Assembly: GCA_003218735.1 (NCBI GenBank)
Contig: QHOJ01000182.1
Location: 1 to 12,667 of the forward strand
Length of the DNA: 12,667 nt
Source: Verrucomicrobiota bacterium
GTDB lineage: Bacteria; Verrucomicrobiota; Verrucomicrobiia; Chthoniobacterales; UBA10450
Direction: 5' to 3'
Shown one piece after another: positions 1 through 7,692 of the stretch. Each line of letters begins with the position of its first letter. Within the stretch, counting starts at the first letter, position 1. Made by a program: the position numbers and the translations under genes. The notes under the pieces were generated by a model, which was given only the letters and a program-made list of their open reading frames with translations, ran no database searches and had not been told where the DNA came from.

Positions 1-2107
1 CGTTTGATTGCACCTCTGTTTTCCAACCGTTGATCTCCGCAAGCACCGCTTCCATTTTCGGCTCGCCGAGCTTGTCTTCCGGAAACCACCAATCGAGCGC
101 GCGCAACGGCTCGTCCATCGGATCGTCGGACGCCTTTGCTTTTGTGATCAAGCGCAAGGCGAGCTGATGAATGAACCATGCCTCGGATCGGCAATCGCCC
201 GGAGGATCGACCGCTTTCTCGCGCCATTGCAGCAGGCGTTGCGTGTTCGTGAACGCGCCCGCTTTTTCCGCATGGCCAGCGGCGGGAAAGAAAAAGACTT
301 CCGTCTCAATCTCTTCTGTTTTCAATTCGCCGCGCTCGATTTCAGCCGAATCGTGCCAAAACCTGGCCGGCTCGGTTTCCACCATGTCGCGCACGACAAA
401 CCATTTTAGTTTCGCCATCGACCGTCGCTGGAAACGAGTGTTGGGTGCGCCCACAGCCGAATTCTGCCCGATCAAAAACATCCCCTCCACTTTCCCGTCG
501 GCCATGTCATAGAGGTATTCGAAGAAGGAATGGTCGGCGGTGATTTTTGGGAGCCAATTGTAACCGAAATCATTTTCCGCAGTCGCGCATTTGCCGTAGT
601 AGGCCTTTAACAAGCTAACGAAATAGGCGGGCGTGTTCGACCAGAGTCCCGTCTTCAGCGTGTGCGCGTCGAGATATTTTTGCAGCGTCTCCTCAGTTCC
701 GCCGCGCGGCATCGCCAGATAACCGGGTAAAATGTCATAGAGCGTGGGGATATCGGTCGAGCCCTGGATTGAAGCGTGGCCGCGCAAGGCGAGAATGCCG
801 CCGCCGGGCCGGCCGATGTTGCCTAACAACAATTGCAGGATCGAGGCGGTGCGAATGATCTGCACGCCTTTGGAGTGTTGCGTCCAACCGACTGCATAAC
901 AAATCGCCCCCGTTTTGTCCGGGCCCGATGCCCTAACGAGTGTGTCCGCAACTTTGTGAAAGAGTGATGGCGGGATGCCGCAGACTTTCTCGACCATTTC
1001 CGGCGTGTAGCGCGCGAAATGGCGTTTCAGCTTCTGAAAAACACATTGTGGATCTCGCAGCGAAAAGTCGCGTTCCGGATAACTCAGCCCCTCGCCCTTG
1101 TATTGCCAGCTTTCCATCTCATAGGCGCGCCGGCTTTCGTTCCAGCCGGAGAAATAACCGTCCGCGTTATCTTCAGGGTCCCCGTACTCATCGCGTAAAA
1201 TGCAGGATGCATTCGTGTAGTGCACGACGTAATCGCGGAAGAAAAGTTCGTTCTCGATGACGTGATGGATGATTGCGCCGAGAAACGTGATGTCGCTCCC
1301 GGCGCGAATCGGCACCCAGATGTCGGCCAGCGCGCTCGTGCGGGAGAATCGTGGATCGACATGGATGATAGTCGCGCCGCGCTCCCTGGCTTTCATCACC
1401 CAGCGGAACCCCACCGGGTGCGCTTCGGCCATTGAGGAGCCTTCGATTAGAATGCAATCGGCATTGGCGAGATCTTGTTGCGCAGTCGTAGCTCCGCCCC
1501 GGCCGAAGGAGGTGCCCAGACCGGGCACCGTGCTGCTATGTCATATCCGGGCCTGGTTGGACACACAGACCATCCCCAGGCCTCCGGTGAAAAGTTTTTT
1601 GATCAGATAATTTTCCTCGTTATCAAGCGTGGCGCCGCCGAGATGACAAATAGCAGTGGTGTGATTGATCGGTGAGCCGTCTTTCTTGCGTACGAAGGTG
1701 CGCTTGCGTGATTCCCAGACGCGATCCGCCACCATGTCCATCGCGCGATCCAGCGAAATTTCCGTCCATTCTTTCGCCTTCGGCGCTCGATATTTCATTT
1801 TTGTCTCACGGCGATTGTGCGTGAGCAGCTGAAATGAAGCCGCGCCTTTCGGACAAAGATTGCCCTGACTAATCGGACTCTCCGGGTCTCCTTCGATCGA
1901 AATCAGTTTCCCGTTCTTGTGATAAATGAGCTGGCCGCAACCGACACCGCAGTACGGGCAAATCGATCGCGCCACTTGCGCGTCGTCGATCCGCGCGTGC
2001 ATCGCGCGCGTCTTGTCCGACATCGCCTCGAGCCCCGTGCCGTCGGCGCGCTCCCGAATTTGGCGAATGAGCGGCCATTTGCAGAGCAAGCCAGTGAGCG
2101 ACGTCAT
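1..2107 (-). CDS. Selenocysteine-containing formate dehydrogenase catalytic (alpha) subunit, 3' end beyond window
   Basis: Molybdopterin (bis-MGD) oxidoreductase that oxidises formate to CO2. About 702 residues are visible; the C-terminus lies off the left edge. An N-terminal [4Fe-4S] site is formed by C50, C53, C57 (CPYCGVGC) and C85 (LCPKG). The motif GGATLDNEENYLIKKL follows, then NQARI-(TGA)-HSSTVPGLGTSFGRGGAT, in which the in-frame TGA at 1541-1543 (residue 189) sits where the family has Cys or Sec. I read every codon from 1540 to the edge: the frame stays open and keeps matching the family (AEAHPVGF, HVDPRFSRTSAL, GNIGRPGGGILALRGHASIQG, EVFFFPAAGHAEK). There is no twin-arginine signal, so the enzyme is probably cytoplasmic, closest to the actinobacterial-type cytoplasmic FDH as I recall it. 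The ATG at 2107 is chosen because MTSLTGLLCKWPLIRQ matches how relatives begin. An in-frame TTG at 2131, preceded by AAGGTAG, is an alternative. Confidence 0.93.
1511..1529 (-). promoter_or_regulatory. Bacterial SECIS hairpin in the formate dehydrogenase mRNA
   Basis: In the transcript, a perfect 7-bp stem (GGUGCCC paired with GGGCACC) closes a GGUCU loop. It begins 11 nt after the UGA. The E. coli fdhF SECIS has the same 11-nt spacing and a GGUCU-containing apical loop recognised by SelB. The match in position, loop and stem is direct from sequence; SelB binding is inferred. Confidence 0.92.
1541..1543 (-). other. In-frame UGA read as selenocysteine (Sec189 of formate dehydrogenase)
   Basis: The codon falls exactly at the catalytic Cys/Sec position that follows NQARI/ARV in formate dehydrogenases and is followed by HSSTV. 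The same frame continues for 1,540 nt without another stop. A SECIS hairpin lies 11 nt downstream. Together these make recoding to Sec far likelier than a nonsense mutation. Confidence 0.93.
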
Positions 2108-2151
2108 ATTATTTAATCGCTTGATCGGCAATCTTTGTTGCTACCTTCTTC

Positions 2152-2451
2152 ATGCGCAACGGTAAAGCGCAAAAGCTTGTCGCCGCCGGATACCGCGGCA
2201 AACGTTTGCTGCGTGGAGTCGTCTGCGGACTGATGACAACGGCAGGAGGAATCGGTCACAGGTTGCCATATTTGATTCCAGATGTTCGAACTGCTACGGC
2301 CATTGCCGTTGTGATCGTGGCAATTGAACTCTTGGTCATCAGCTGGATCCGAAAACGGTTTATGGATACCCCCTTTCTCCGCGCGGCATTTCAAGTGACT
2401 GTCGGAGGAGTGTTGGTCTTTCTGGTTGGAATCTGGATTGGAAATCCGTAG
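2152..2451 (+). pseudogene. C-terminal half of a VIT1/CCC1-like membrane transporter (probable fragment)
   Basis: Encodes 99 residues with two strongly hydrophobic segments: about residues 47-64 (TATAIAVVIVAIELLVIS) and about 81-97 (VTVGGVLVFLVGIWIG). An earlier, weaker segment spans about 22-42. The ending, with MDTPFLRAAFQVTVGGVLVFLVG, resembles the C-terminal end of VIT1/CCC1-family iron/manganese transporters as I remember them; full members are roughly twice as long. The frame is closed upstream by a TGA at 2122-2124, only 28 nt before the ATG, and the formate dehydrogenase gene begins on the other strand at 2107. The missing N-terminal half therefore cannot be directly upstream. No Shine-Dalgarno sequence precedes the ATG. 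It could instead be a real short membrane protein, and the family assignment is from memory. Confidence 0.5.
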
Positions 2452-2533
2452 CCGACCTGGAGCCGCTCGGCAGTTTTGCGAGTTGTCTAGCGACACAACG
2501 CGGGACTTCTTCTACCAGGGTGCGCGCCTCAAT

Positions 2534-2552
2534 CCTCTCCCTGAGGGAGAGG
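2534..2552. repeat. Short palindrome (CCTCTCCC/GGGAGAGG) in non-coding DNA
   Basis: A perfect 8-bp inverted repeat with a TGA loop, followed by further GGAGGGAGAAG-type sequence. It lies in the gap of roughly 180 nt between the VIT-like fragment and tRNA-Leu, where I see no gene. The gap ends in an A-rich stretch with repeated ATCT units (about 2606-2630). Such palindromes are commonly dispersed in multiple copies, but only one copy is present here. Confidence 0.5.
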
Positions 2553-2635
2553 CGGAGGGAGAAGCGCGGCGGGCGTTGGCTGGCTTTGCTGTTGTTGCAA
2601 TCGCAAATCTGAAATCTACAATCTAAAATTCCATA

Positions 2636-2717
2636 GCCAGGGTGGCGAAATTGGCAGACGCGCCAGACTTAGGATCTGGTGGAGAAATCCTTAGGGGTTC
2701 GAGTCCCCTCCCTGGCA
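2636..2717 (+). tRNA. tRNA-Leu (anticodon UAG)
   Basis: A full class II cloverleaf is visible. The acceptor stem is GCCAGGG (2636-2642) with CCCTGGC (2710-2716), and the discriminator is A2717. The D-stem is GCG/CGC. The anticodon stem CCAGA/TCTGG encloses loop CTTAGGA with anticodon TAG at 2670-2672. A long variable arm (about 2680-2692, with GGA/TCC pairing) is typical of Leu. The T-arm is AGGGG-TTCGAGT-CCCCT. A full CCA is not encoded; CA follows the discriminator. It reads CUA and probably other CUN codons. Confidence 0.97.
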
Positions 2718-2800
2718 CAGAATGCTTATTCTTGTGTACCTTCGTGGGATGTTTGAGTCATTTCGGGAAAAGGCGGAATTAGCCGTTGCTCCTACACCCT

Positions 2801-3361
2801 TTAAATTTTGTTCATTGATTGGATGACGTCGAAGTGCTTCGTCATACGGACCACTGGCAAAGTAAGATCGGCCGACATCCGAATTTCGTATCGCTCGGCG
2901 GCGGAATAGTCAAAGGCAGCGTAAAATGCCTCGCCCGCGAGCGTGGCCACGAGCTCGGCCGAGCGAAAACCCGCGGCCTGAATCGCCGATTCGCACGCGG
3001 CCAGGATGCCACGGCCGATGCCGCGACGTGCCCATTCCGGATGGACGAAGAAAGCTCTTATGCGAGCTGAATCGCATTCGGGGTTGAGCAAGGGATCCTC
3101 GCCGGCTCGTCCACTGTCGCCTCCAAATAGCGAGTTGCGCTGGCTCCAACCTCCGCAGCCAACGATTTGACCGTCACGCTCAACGACGAAATACGTCCCA
3201 TCACGGATTAGCTGTCTATCCACACCAAACACTGGGCCAAGCGCGGCCTCCATCTGCGCCGGAGAATATTGAGGGGCCTGAAGCGTTCTGACGGAAACAG
3301 GAATGAGTCTCTCTAACGCCGGGATATCGTCTTGTCTTGCCAATCGCGGTCGCCAATCCAT
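2801..3361 (-). CDS. GNAT-family N-acetyltransferase
   Basis: A 186-residue single-domain protein of the GCN5-related acetyltransferase fold, which transfers an acetyl group from acetyl-CoA to an amine. After an N-terminal RPRLARQDDIPAL segment, strand beta-4 and the acetyl-CoA pyrophosphate loop are clear: IRAFFVHPEWARRGIGRGIL at about residues 101-120, with the R/Q-x-x-G-x-G/A signature in RRGIGRG. The C-terminus contains GEAFYAAFDYSAAERYEI, the usual FY..xGF region, here with Asp-Tyr in place of Gly-Phe/Tyr. The substrate cannot be told from sequence. The ATG at 3361 is chosen because AAAGG lies about 8 nt upstream; a longer frame to 3463 would overlap the divergent TonB remnant. It stands alone, divergent from that remnant. 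Confidence 0.9.
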   Translation of the reverse strand: MDWRPRLARQDDIPALERLIPVSVRTLQAPQYSPAQMEAALGPVFGVDRQLIRDGTYFVVERDGQIVGCGGWSQRNSLFGGDSGRAGEDPLLNPECDSARIRAFFVHPEWARRGIGRGILAACESAIQAAGFRSAELVATLAGEAFYAAFDYSAAERYEIRMSADLTLPVVRMTKHFDVIQSMNKI

Positions 3362-3409
3362 CCCGATACCTTTCTGCCACGGCTTTGAATCTGATAGTTT
3401 CGCACATAG

Positions 3410-3886
3410 GCGGGCACTAAGCACGCCGTCCGGTTTCGTGGAAAACTCGACTGGACGTCGCACAACATTGATTTAAATGCGACCGTGCATATGGTCGATG
3501 GGTTTCGGGAACAGCTCTATGCCAAGCAGTTTGATGGATTTTGGAAGCAGCACTGGGTGCATCCCACCTGGTTCACAGACGCGCAGCTTTCCTACAGCCT
3601 GATCTTCACCCCTCCGGTGGAAGCGGCGCCGGTACCTGGGTACTCGAAGGGCGGCAAGGAAGTGGTAGGCAAAGAGAAGGAAGCGCCGCCTACGGTTGCT
3701 TACAGCATGCCGTGCTGGAAAACTATCCTGAACAACTCCACCATCACGGTGGGTGTGAACAATGTCTTCGGTGAAGACCCGCCAAAGTCGTTTGGGTTCG
3801 AGTTTGGCAACTCCGTCGGCTATCCGGGCAGCCTCTATGATGACCTGGGACGGTTCTGGTATGTCCGGCTGATCAAGAAGTTCTAG
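3410..3886 (+). pseudogene. C-terminal remnant of a TonB-dependent outer-membrane receptor
   Basis: The frame is open from 3410 and is read as ...WTSHNIDLNATVHMVDGF... through the hallmark C-terminal strands VGVNNVFGEDPPKSFG, then YDDLGRFWYVRLIKKF and TAG. The terminal aromatic Phe and the VNNVFG-DPP pattern are typical of TonB-dependent receptor barrels. Such receptors are usually 600-1000 residues, and only about 150 remain. Upstream, the frame is closed by TGA/TAG codons at 3386, 3392, 3395 and 3407. No signal peptide, plug domain or plausible start is present. The 3' end and its terminator are intact, so the gene has lost its 5' part. The nearest ATG (3509 or the one at 3485) would give an isolated barrel fragment with no export signal. 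Confidence 0.75.
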
Positions 3887-3914
3887 ATTCGATTTCTCCA
3901 ATCAGTTAGGTTAC

Positions 3915-3946
3915 AAAGAGGCAGCGATGAAAACCGCTGCCTCTTT
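3915..3946 (+). terminator. Rho-independent terminator after the TonB-receptor remnant
   Basis: A perfect 12-bp stem, AAAGAGGCAGCG (3915-3926) with CGCTGCCTCTTT (3935-3946), encloses an 8-nt loop. The descending arm ends in TTTT. It sits 28 nt after the TAG of the receptor remnant. The A/T ends of the stem also allow some function on the opposite strand. Confidence 0.85.
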
Positions 3947-4201
3947 TGCTTCGCACCAGCGTCGCAGCAACTGTGATTTTGGTGCGACCGGATTCTGCCC
4001 GAACGATTGGGATTCGATTAATACTTTCGCCCGCTGTAATGAAGCCGAGATACGCTAGATTATAGGTGCGCTGCGGCTTGCGGACAAGATCGGCCTTGTG
4101 GCTTGCGGCAAGCTAGCTTTTCACGACCGCTCCGAGGAGATTTGTAGATATGGGACACCCCGAGAAGACTCAAATATTCTCTGAATGTACATTTTGCCGT
4201 C
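3947..4201. other. Non-coding gap between convergent genes, with repeat-like sequence
   Basis: No convincing gene is seen here on either strand. An inverted repeat, TCGCACCA (3951-3958) with TGGTGCGA (3980-3987), lies just after the terminator. At about 4070-4115 the motif CTTGCGG occurs twice, the second inside GCTTGCGGCAAGC, a 5-bp hairpin. This may be a degenerate dispersed element, but no second copy exists in the window to prove it. Confidence 0.4.
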
Positions 4202-4894
4202 TCAGAGGACGCGCCATTCCAGTTCGCGCACACGTTCTTTGGTTTCCCATAAACGTTTTCCTCCAAGAAATGCGTTTTCGTTTCGTCCCGGCTCGATGCC
4301 TTTCGGAAATGTATCGAAGCGTCTGACATTGCCTCCACCAAGGACAACGTAATCAGCGATGAACGATCGCCTTAACTGTGTCACGGCATAAATCACTTCG
4401 CGTTTCCATTTTTTTTCACCGAGAAGCGCTACGCCCGGGACGCCGAGATAATTTTCAATGATTTCGTCCTCCGGATAAGGGAGATCGCCGAGCTCCAGCG
4501 GCAACAGAGTCCTTTCCCAGACAAGCGCAGAGCCAAGACCGGTCCCGAGTCCAAGAAAGAGCATGCGACCGCCACCATGATAACTGCCGAGCGCTTGCAT
4601 GGCCGCATCGTTAATGACTCGCGCCGGTTTACCGAGCGCCCTGGCAAAATCGAAGCCAGCCCAGCCTTTGCCCAAATGCTTTGGGTCTCTTGTGATGCGG
4701 CCTCTGCGCACCGGTGCGGGGAAGCCGATTGAGACGACGTCGAATTTCCAACCGCGCACTGTCTCCTTGAATTTCGCGACCATTTTTTTTGGTCGCATCC
4801 GAGACCCAGAAGCAAAACTACGCCGGACAAGCGGTGACATCAGCAATTTCACTTGCGTGCCGCCGATATCGACGACAAGAACTTTTCTCTTCAT
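4202..4894 (-). CDS. Polyphosphate-glucokinase-like ROK-family sugar kinase
   Basis: A 230-residue kinase of the actin-like ATPase/ROK superfamily, expected to phosphorylate glucose using polyphosphate or ATP. Phosphate-1 motif DIGGTQVK is at 10-17 and the SIGFPAPV segment at about 55-62. The catalytic Asp is in INDAAMQALGSY (D96). The phosphate-2 motif LGLGTGLGSAL (about 114-124) and a C-terminal GGGNVRR adenosine-type motif follow. The sequence resembles bacterial PPGK proteins, which lack the Cys-rich zinc site of other ROK kinases. The usual E-x-G-H is ELGD here. The ATG at 4894 is preferred over an upstream TTG (4900). It lies 28 nt after the restored stop of the DUF4388-like gene, suggesting one operon. 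Substrate and phosphate donor are inferred. Confidence 0.82.
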   Translation of the reverse strand: MKRKVLVVDIGGTQVKLLMSPLVRRSFASGSRMRPKKMVAKFKETVRGWKFDVVSIGFPAPVRRGRITRDPKHLGKGWAGFDFARALGKPARVINDAAMQALGSYHGGGRMLFLGLGTGLGSALVWERTLLPLELGDLPYPEDEIIENYLGVPGVALLGEKKWKREVIYAVTQLRRSFIADYVVLGGGNVRRFDTFPKGIEPGRNENAFLGGKRLWETKERVRELEWRVL

Positions 4895-4900
4895 GCGCAA

Positions 4901-4917
4901 CCGCCGTTTTTCGGCGG
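4901..4917 (-). promoter_or_regulatory. Hairpin just upstream of the ROK kinase start
   Basis: In the minus-strand transcript, a perfect 6-bp stem CCGCCG/CGGCGG with an AAAAA loop ends 6 nt before the ATG at 4894. It occupies the place where a ribosome-binding site would lie, so it could modulate translation. There is no U-run, so it is not a standard terminator for this strand. Function is inferred. Confidence 0.4.
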
Positions 4918-4922
4918 CAGTC

Positions 4923-5892
4923 TTATCCCCGCCGGCCCATCAACCGGGTGACGCGCTGTAACATGCTCTTGCGTTCTGGTGGCGGGGCGGTGCTGGCCGG
5001 CCAGCATTCCACGATCTCAAGCGCAACGAAACGGAACAGTGTCGAACGAGCCAGTTTCAAATCGAGCCGGAGATTCTTGGCAATTTGCTGGACAGACCGG
5101 ACACCATTGAACTGCGATGCAAATTGCGCTTCGTCCGACGTTAACTGAAGTTTTCGCTTGAACGAGACGCAGGCTTTTCAATGCCCAATCATCGACATCT
5201 GGCTCGGGCGTCACGTCATTACAGCCACTCGGGAATTCCACGTTTTTCTCGAACATGAGCCAGACCCGCGGTGCCAGCCAAAGCTGCGAAAACAGTTTTT
5301 GGCCATAATGCTGCGCCAATTCCATAGCGACTGGGCGCGTGATTGCTTCTGCCTGTGCCAGCGTGAGGAAAAGTGGCGTGCCGGTTTCGGACTGCTCGGC
5401 GCGGGCTTTGGCAACAATCTCTGCATCGACGTTGGCAAGCGTGGCTGGCGATTCCGGGCAATAAAGTTCCAAGTCCCGGGTTGTGGCAAAAACAATCTCG
5501 CCATTCTGCGTCAGAAGATCTATTGGCTCTTGGTCCCAGAACAAACGCAACGATCCGCTGAGTTTCTCTTTAACGATGGCTTGGAGCGCCCGGTTCAACG
5601 GAAAGAAACTCGTTTGACCGCAAAAGTACACATCGGCTGTGGTTGACTCTTTCGAAACATCATCGGCTACAGTTTCATTATCCGCGGCAGGCTGGGCCCA
5701 ATCCGCCGTTGGCGGCGGTGCGCTCCACCAGTCTTGGGATTTGCCCGGGCCTTCCGGGGGTGCGCTGATTTGGTTTGCGGCAGTTTCCTCCTCCTGCGAA
5801 ACCGATTCACCGCTCGCTTGATCTAGATCTGCGCTATTCTCGGATTCGACTCCAGATTGTATTGGATTTGGTTCGCCGGATGTTTTCGGCAT
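4923..5892 (-). pseudogene. DUF4388-like (PATAN-type) protein gene, interrupted by a frameshift
   Basis: The ATG at 5892 has a strong GGAGG six bases upstream. The product starts with about 85 acidic, Ser/Glu/Pro-rich, presumably disordered residues (ENSADLDQASGESVSQEEET). A globular region follows, with FFPLNRALQAIVKEKLSGSLRL and a NGEIVFA turn resembling DUF4388/PATAN domains that occur with bacterial signalling and motility proteins. After DDWALKSLRLVQ, near 5157, the frame drifts into Cys-rich nonsense and ends at 5017. One frame over, a sensible C-terminus resumes as RKLQLTSDEAQFASQFNGV, then a helical winged-helix-like stretch (SVQQIAKNLRLDLKLARSTL), ending at TAA 4923. I read this as one gene broken by a +1 change or a slightly larger deletion. 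It lies 78 nt after the acyl-ligase stop. The family call is moderate. Confidence 0.72.
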
Positions 5893-5970
5893 AATGGTCC
5901 TCCACGGTTTCGCTAAGCAAATGCGATGTGAAGGTTTATTCAAGAACCCAATCAGCGCAACGGCGATCTC

Positions 5971-7347
5971 TTAGTTTGTCGCAAAACGGCGCGCGAGCTC
6001 GCGCCTGCTGATCTTACCGCGCTCATTGACCGGAATGACATCGAGAATAAAAATTCGCCTGGGCACTTGCCAGCCGCTCAATCCGCTGCGGCAAAATTGC
6101 AACAGATCGGCTTCGGTGACGCCCGGTGCAGAGATAACACATGCCGCCACTTCCTCATTCCGCAAGGGCGAAGCGCGACCAAACGCAACCGCCTGACGCA
6201 CGCCGCGAAAGCGCAGCAAGTGCGCTTCCACTTCCGCGGGATTCACTTTCTTCCCGGCTACGTTGATTACGTCCGAAATTCGGCCAGCGATCTGAAATCC
6301 ATGCTCCGTTTTCGTTAACAGATCGTCAGGGACAAAAAATCCGCGGCCAAGTTTTTCGTCGTCTGGCTCCGGAAAATAACCGTCCCCCACGGCGGCGCTG
6401 CGCACACGAACCTGACTCGCCGAGGCCACGCGATCGATAACCTCAAGAAGGACATCTTCCATCGGCGTGCCGACAAAACCTTCGATCTCATGGGTAGCCT
6501 CGCGACCGTAACAAATTCCGCCGCACTCGGACGCGCCGTAAAACGAGTGAATCGGCAACTTGAATTTCTCTCGGAATTTTTTCGCGACGGCGACCGGCAA
6601 CGGAGCGCCCGCCGAAATGCAAAGCCGCAGTTTCGGCAACTGCGGGATATCTTCCATTTCGCAGAATGCCTGATAGAAAACCGGCATTCCGGGAAAAACT
6701 GTCGCGTTTGTCCGTGCAAGATCAACAAGAACGGCGCGCGGCGTTCGGTCGCGGCTCAAAACCATCGGCACGCCGCGGGCAATAAGCGGCGTGAGCAAGT
6801 TACTAAAGCCGTAAGAATGCGAAATCGGAATCACGCCGAAATTGAGATCGGCATCGCTAATGCCCATGGTCTCGCAAATCTGATTGCAATCGGCCAGCAG
6901 CTGTTTGCTGCGAAACCGGACGGCGCGCGGTGCAGCTGTCGTCCCAGAAGTTAATTTCAAGAGGGAGGGAGGCTCTCTGTCCCAATGTGGCGAACCGCGA
7001 TTACCGATCTTATGAACCGTCGTCTCCACAATTCCGCTTGCCTGACAGATTTCCAGAGCCGCGTCGCGTTGTTGATCGCTGATCGATTGTTCCAGAGGAA
7101 GGACAATCAGGCCTTTGCGCAAAGCTGCGATCAAAATCGACGGCCAATCTTCGTGGTTACCAATTTGGATTGCGACAACACTATGCTCTGGGAAGATGTC
7201 GATTGTTGCTTGGAATTCCCGCGCGCGCTCTTCGACTTCACGAAATGTCCGCAGGATTTTGCCGTCTGTTGCGAAAATCGCGGGTGCATCGACTTTCTGC
7301 GGAAACGTCTCGCTCCACGCGATAAGCAGTGGATCGGTCGACTTCAT
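5971..7347 (-). CDS. AMP-forming acyl-CoA synthetase/ligase-like enzyme
   Basis: A 458-residue member of the class I adenylate-forming (ANL) superfamily, which activates a carboxylic acid as acyl-AMP and usually passes it to CoA or a carrier protein. Motifs in order: the phosphate loop [15 protein letters not shown] (TSGTT at 133-137), HSYGFSNLL, the [10 protein letters not shown] motif, [20 protein letters not shown] near the C-terminus, and the catalytic-lysine region [11 protein letters not shown] (K445). The phosphate loop has Ala and Arg where TSGTTGxPK has Gly and Lys. Length is slightly short for the family (about 500) but the fold looks complete. No carrier-protein domain is fused. 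The substrate is not predictable from the window. The ATG at 7347 is chosen; a GTG at 7356 is possible. It is divergent from rpmE with about 50 nt between starts, and appears to lead the minus-strand operon. Confidence 0.88.
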   Translation of the reverse strand: MKSTDPLLIAWSETFPQKVDAPAIFATDGKILRTFREVEERAREFQATIDIFPEHSVVAIQIGNHEDWPSILIAALRKGLIVLPLEQSISDQQRDAALEICQASGIVETTVHKIGNRGSPHWDREPPSLLKLTSGTTAAPRAVRFRSKQLLADCNQICETMGISDADLNFGVIPISHSYGFSNLLTPLIARGVPMVLSRDRTPRAVLVDLARTNATVFPGMPVFYQAFCEMEDIPQLPKLRLCISAGAPLPVAVAKKFREKFKLPIHSFYGASECGGICYGREATHEIEGFVGTPMEDVLLEVIDRVASASQVRVRSAAVGDGYFPEPDDEKLGRGFFVPDDLLTKTEHGFQIAGRISDVINVAGKKVNPAEVEAHLLRFRGVRQAVAFGRASPLRNEEVAACVISAPGVTEADLLQFCRSGLSGWQVPRRIFILDVIPVNERGKISRRELARRFATN

Positions 7348-7397
7348 GGCTTGCACAAAATCATTCGCGCGGTTACATTCCGCGCTCGCTTCCGAAC

Positions 7398-7625
7398 ATG
7401 AAAGCAGCCATTCATCCAGAGTATTACGAGACCGACATCGTCTGTGCGTGCGGCGCGGTGTACCACACCCGCTCGACGCGTCGCGATATTAAGATCGGTA
7501 TTTGTGCCGCTTGCCATCCATTTTTCACCGGCGAACAAAAGTTCGTCGATACTGCCGGTCGGGTGGAAAAATTCACCCGCCGTTATGGCAGCACCAAAGC
7601 CACGCGGGCTGAGAAGAAAGCTTAG
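7398..7625 (+). CDS. rpmE: 50S ribosomal protein L31 (zinc-binding type)
   Basis: 75 residues beginning [19 protein letters not shown], the standard L31 opening. Cysteines C16, C18, C36 and C39 give the C+ zinc-binding form rather than the Cys-less paralogue used under zinc limitation. [19 protein letters not shown] is the characteristic family tail. It binds 23S/5S rRNA at the central protuberance and forms bridge B1b. The ATG at 7398 matches homologue starts; upstream in-frame codons belong to the divergent promoter region. No strong Shine-Dalgarno is seen. It heads the rpmE-prfA-prmC-murA run. Confidence 0.96.
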   Translation: MKAAIHPEYYETDIVCACGAVYHTRSTRRDIKIGICAACHPFFTGEQKFVDTAGRVEKFTRRYGSTKATRAEKKA

Positions 7626-7665
7626 CCGTCTTCTGTAGCGGCGGTCTGTGATCGCTGCAGCCTTT

Positions 7666-7684
7666 CGGCGCCCATAGAGCGCCG
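7666..7684 (+). other. Small hairpin between rpmE and prfA
   Basis: A 6-bp stem CGGCGC/GCGCCG with a 7-nt loop, 8 nt before the prfA ATG at 7693. No T-run follows, so it is not a standard terminator. It may affect prfA translation. Low certainty. Confidence 0.3.
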
Positions 7685-7692
7685 CTCCACCA

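Noticed and set aside
1541..1543. Formate dehydrogenase as a nonsense or frameshifted pseudogene
   Set aside because: The frame does not change, there is only one TGA, it is exactly at the Sec position, and a SECIS hairpin follows at the canonical distance.
2719..2740. Possible terminator after tRNA-Leu (AGAAT-GCTT-ATTCT)
   Set aside because: The stem is only 5 bp of weak A/T-rich pairs with no T-run, so it is too weak to annotate.
3473..3901. 142-codon open frame on the minus strand
   Set aside because: It is antisense to the TonB-receptor remnant, Arg-rich and without family motifs; the plus strand carries the recognisable protein.
4060..4347. 95-codon minus-strand frame overlapping the end of the ROK kinase
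   Set aside because: About half is the kinase in another frame and the rest is repeat-like intergenic DNA; no start signal or family resemblance.
7351..7379. Promoter for rpmE (TTGCAC, 17-nt spacer, TACATT)
   Set aside because: Spacing is right, but the -35 match is poor (3 of 6). A promoter must lie in this divergent gap, but these boxes are not convincing.
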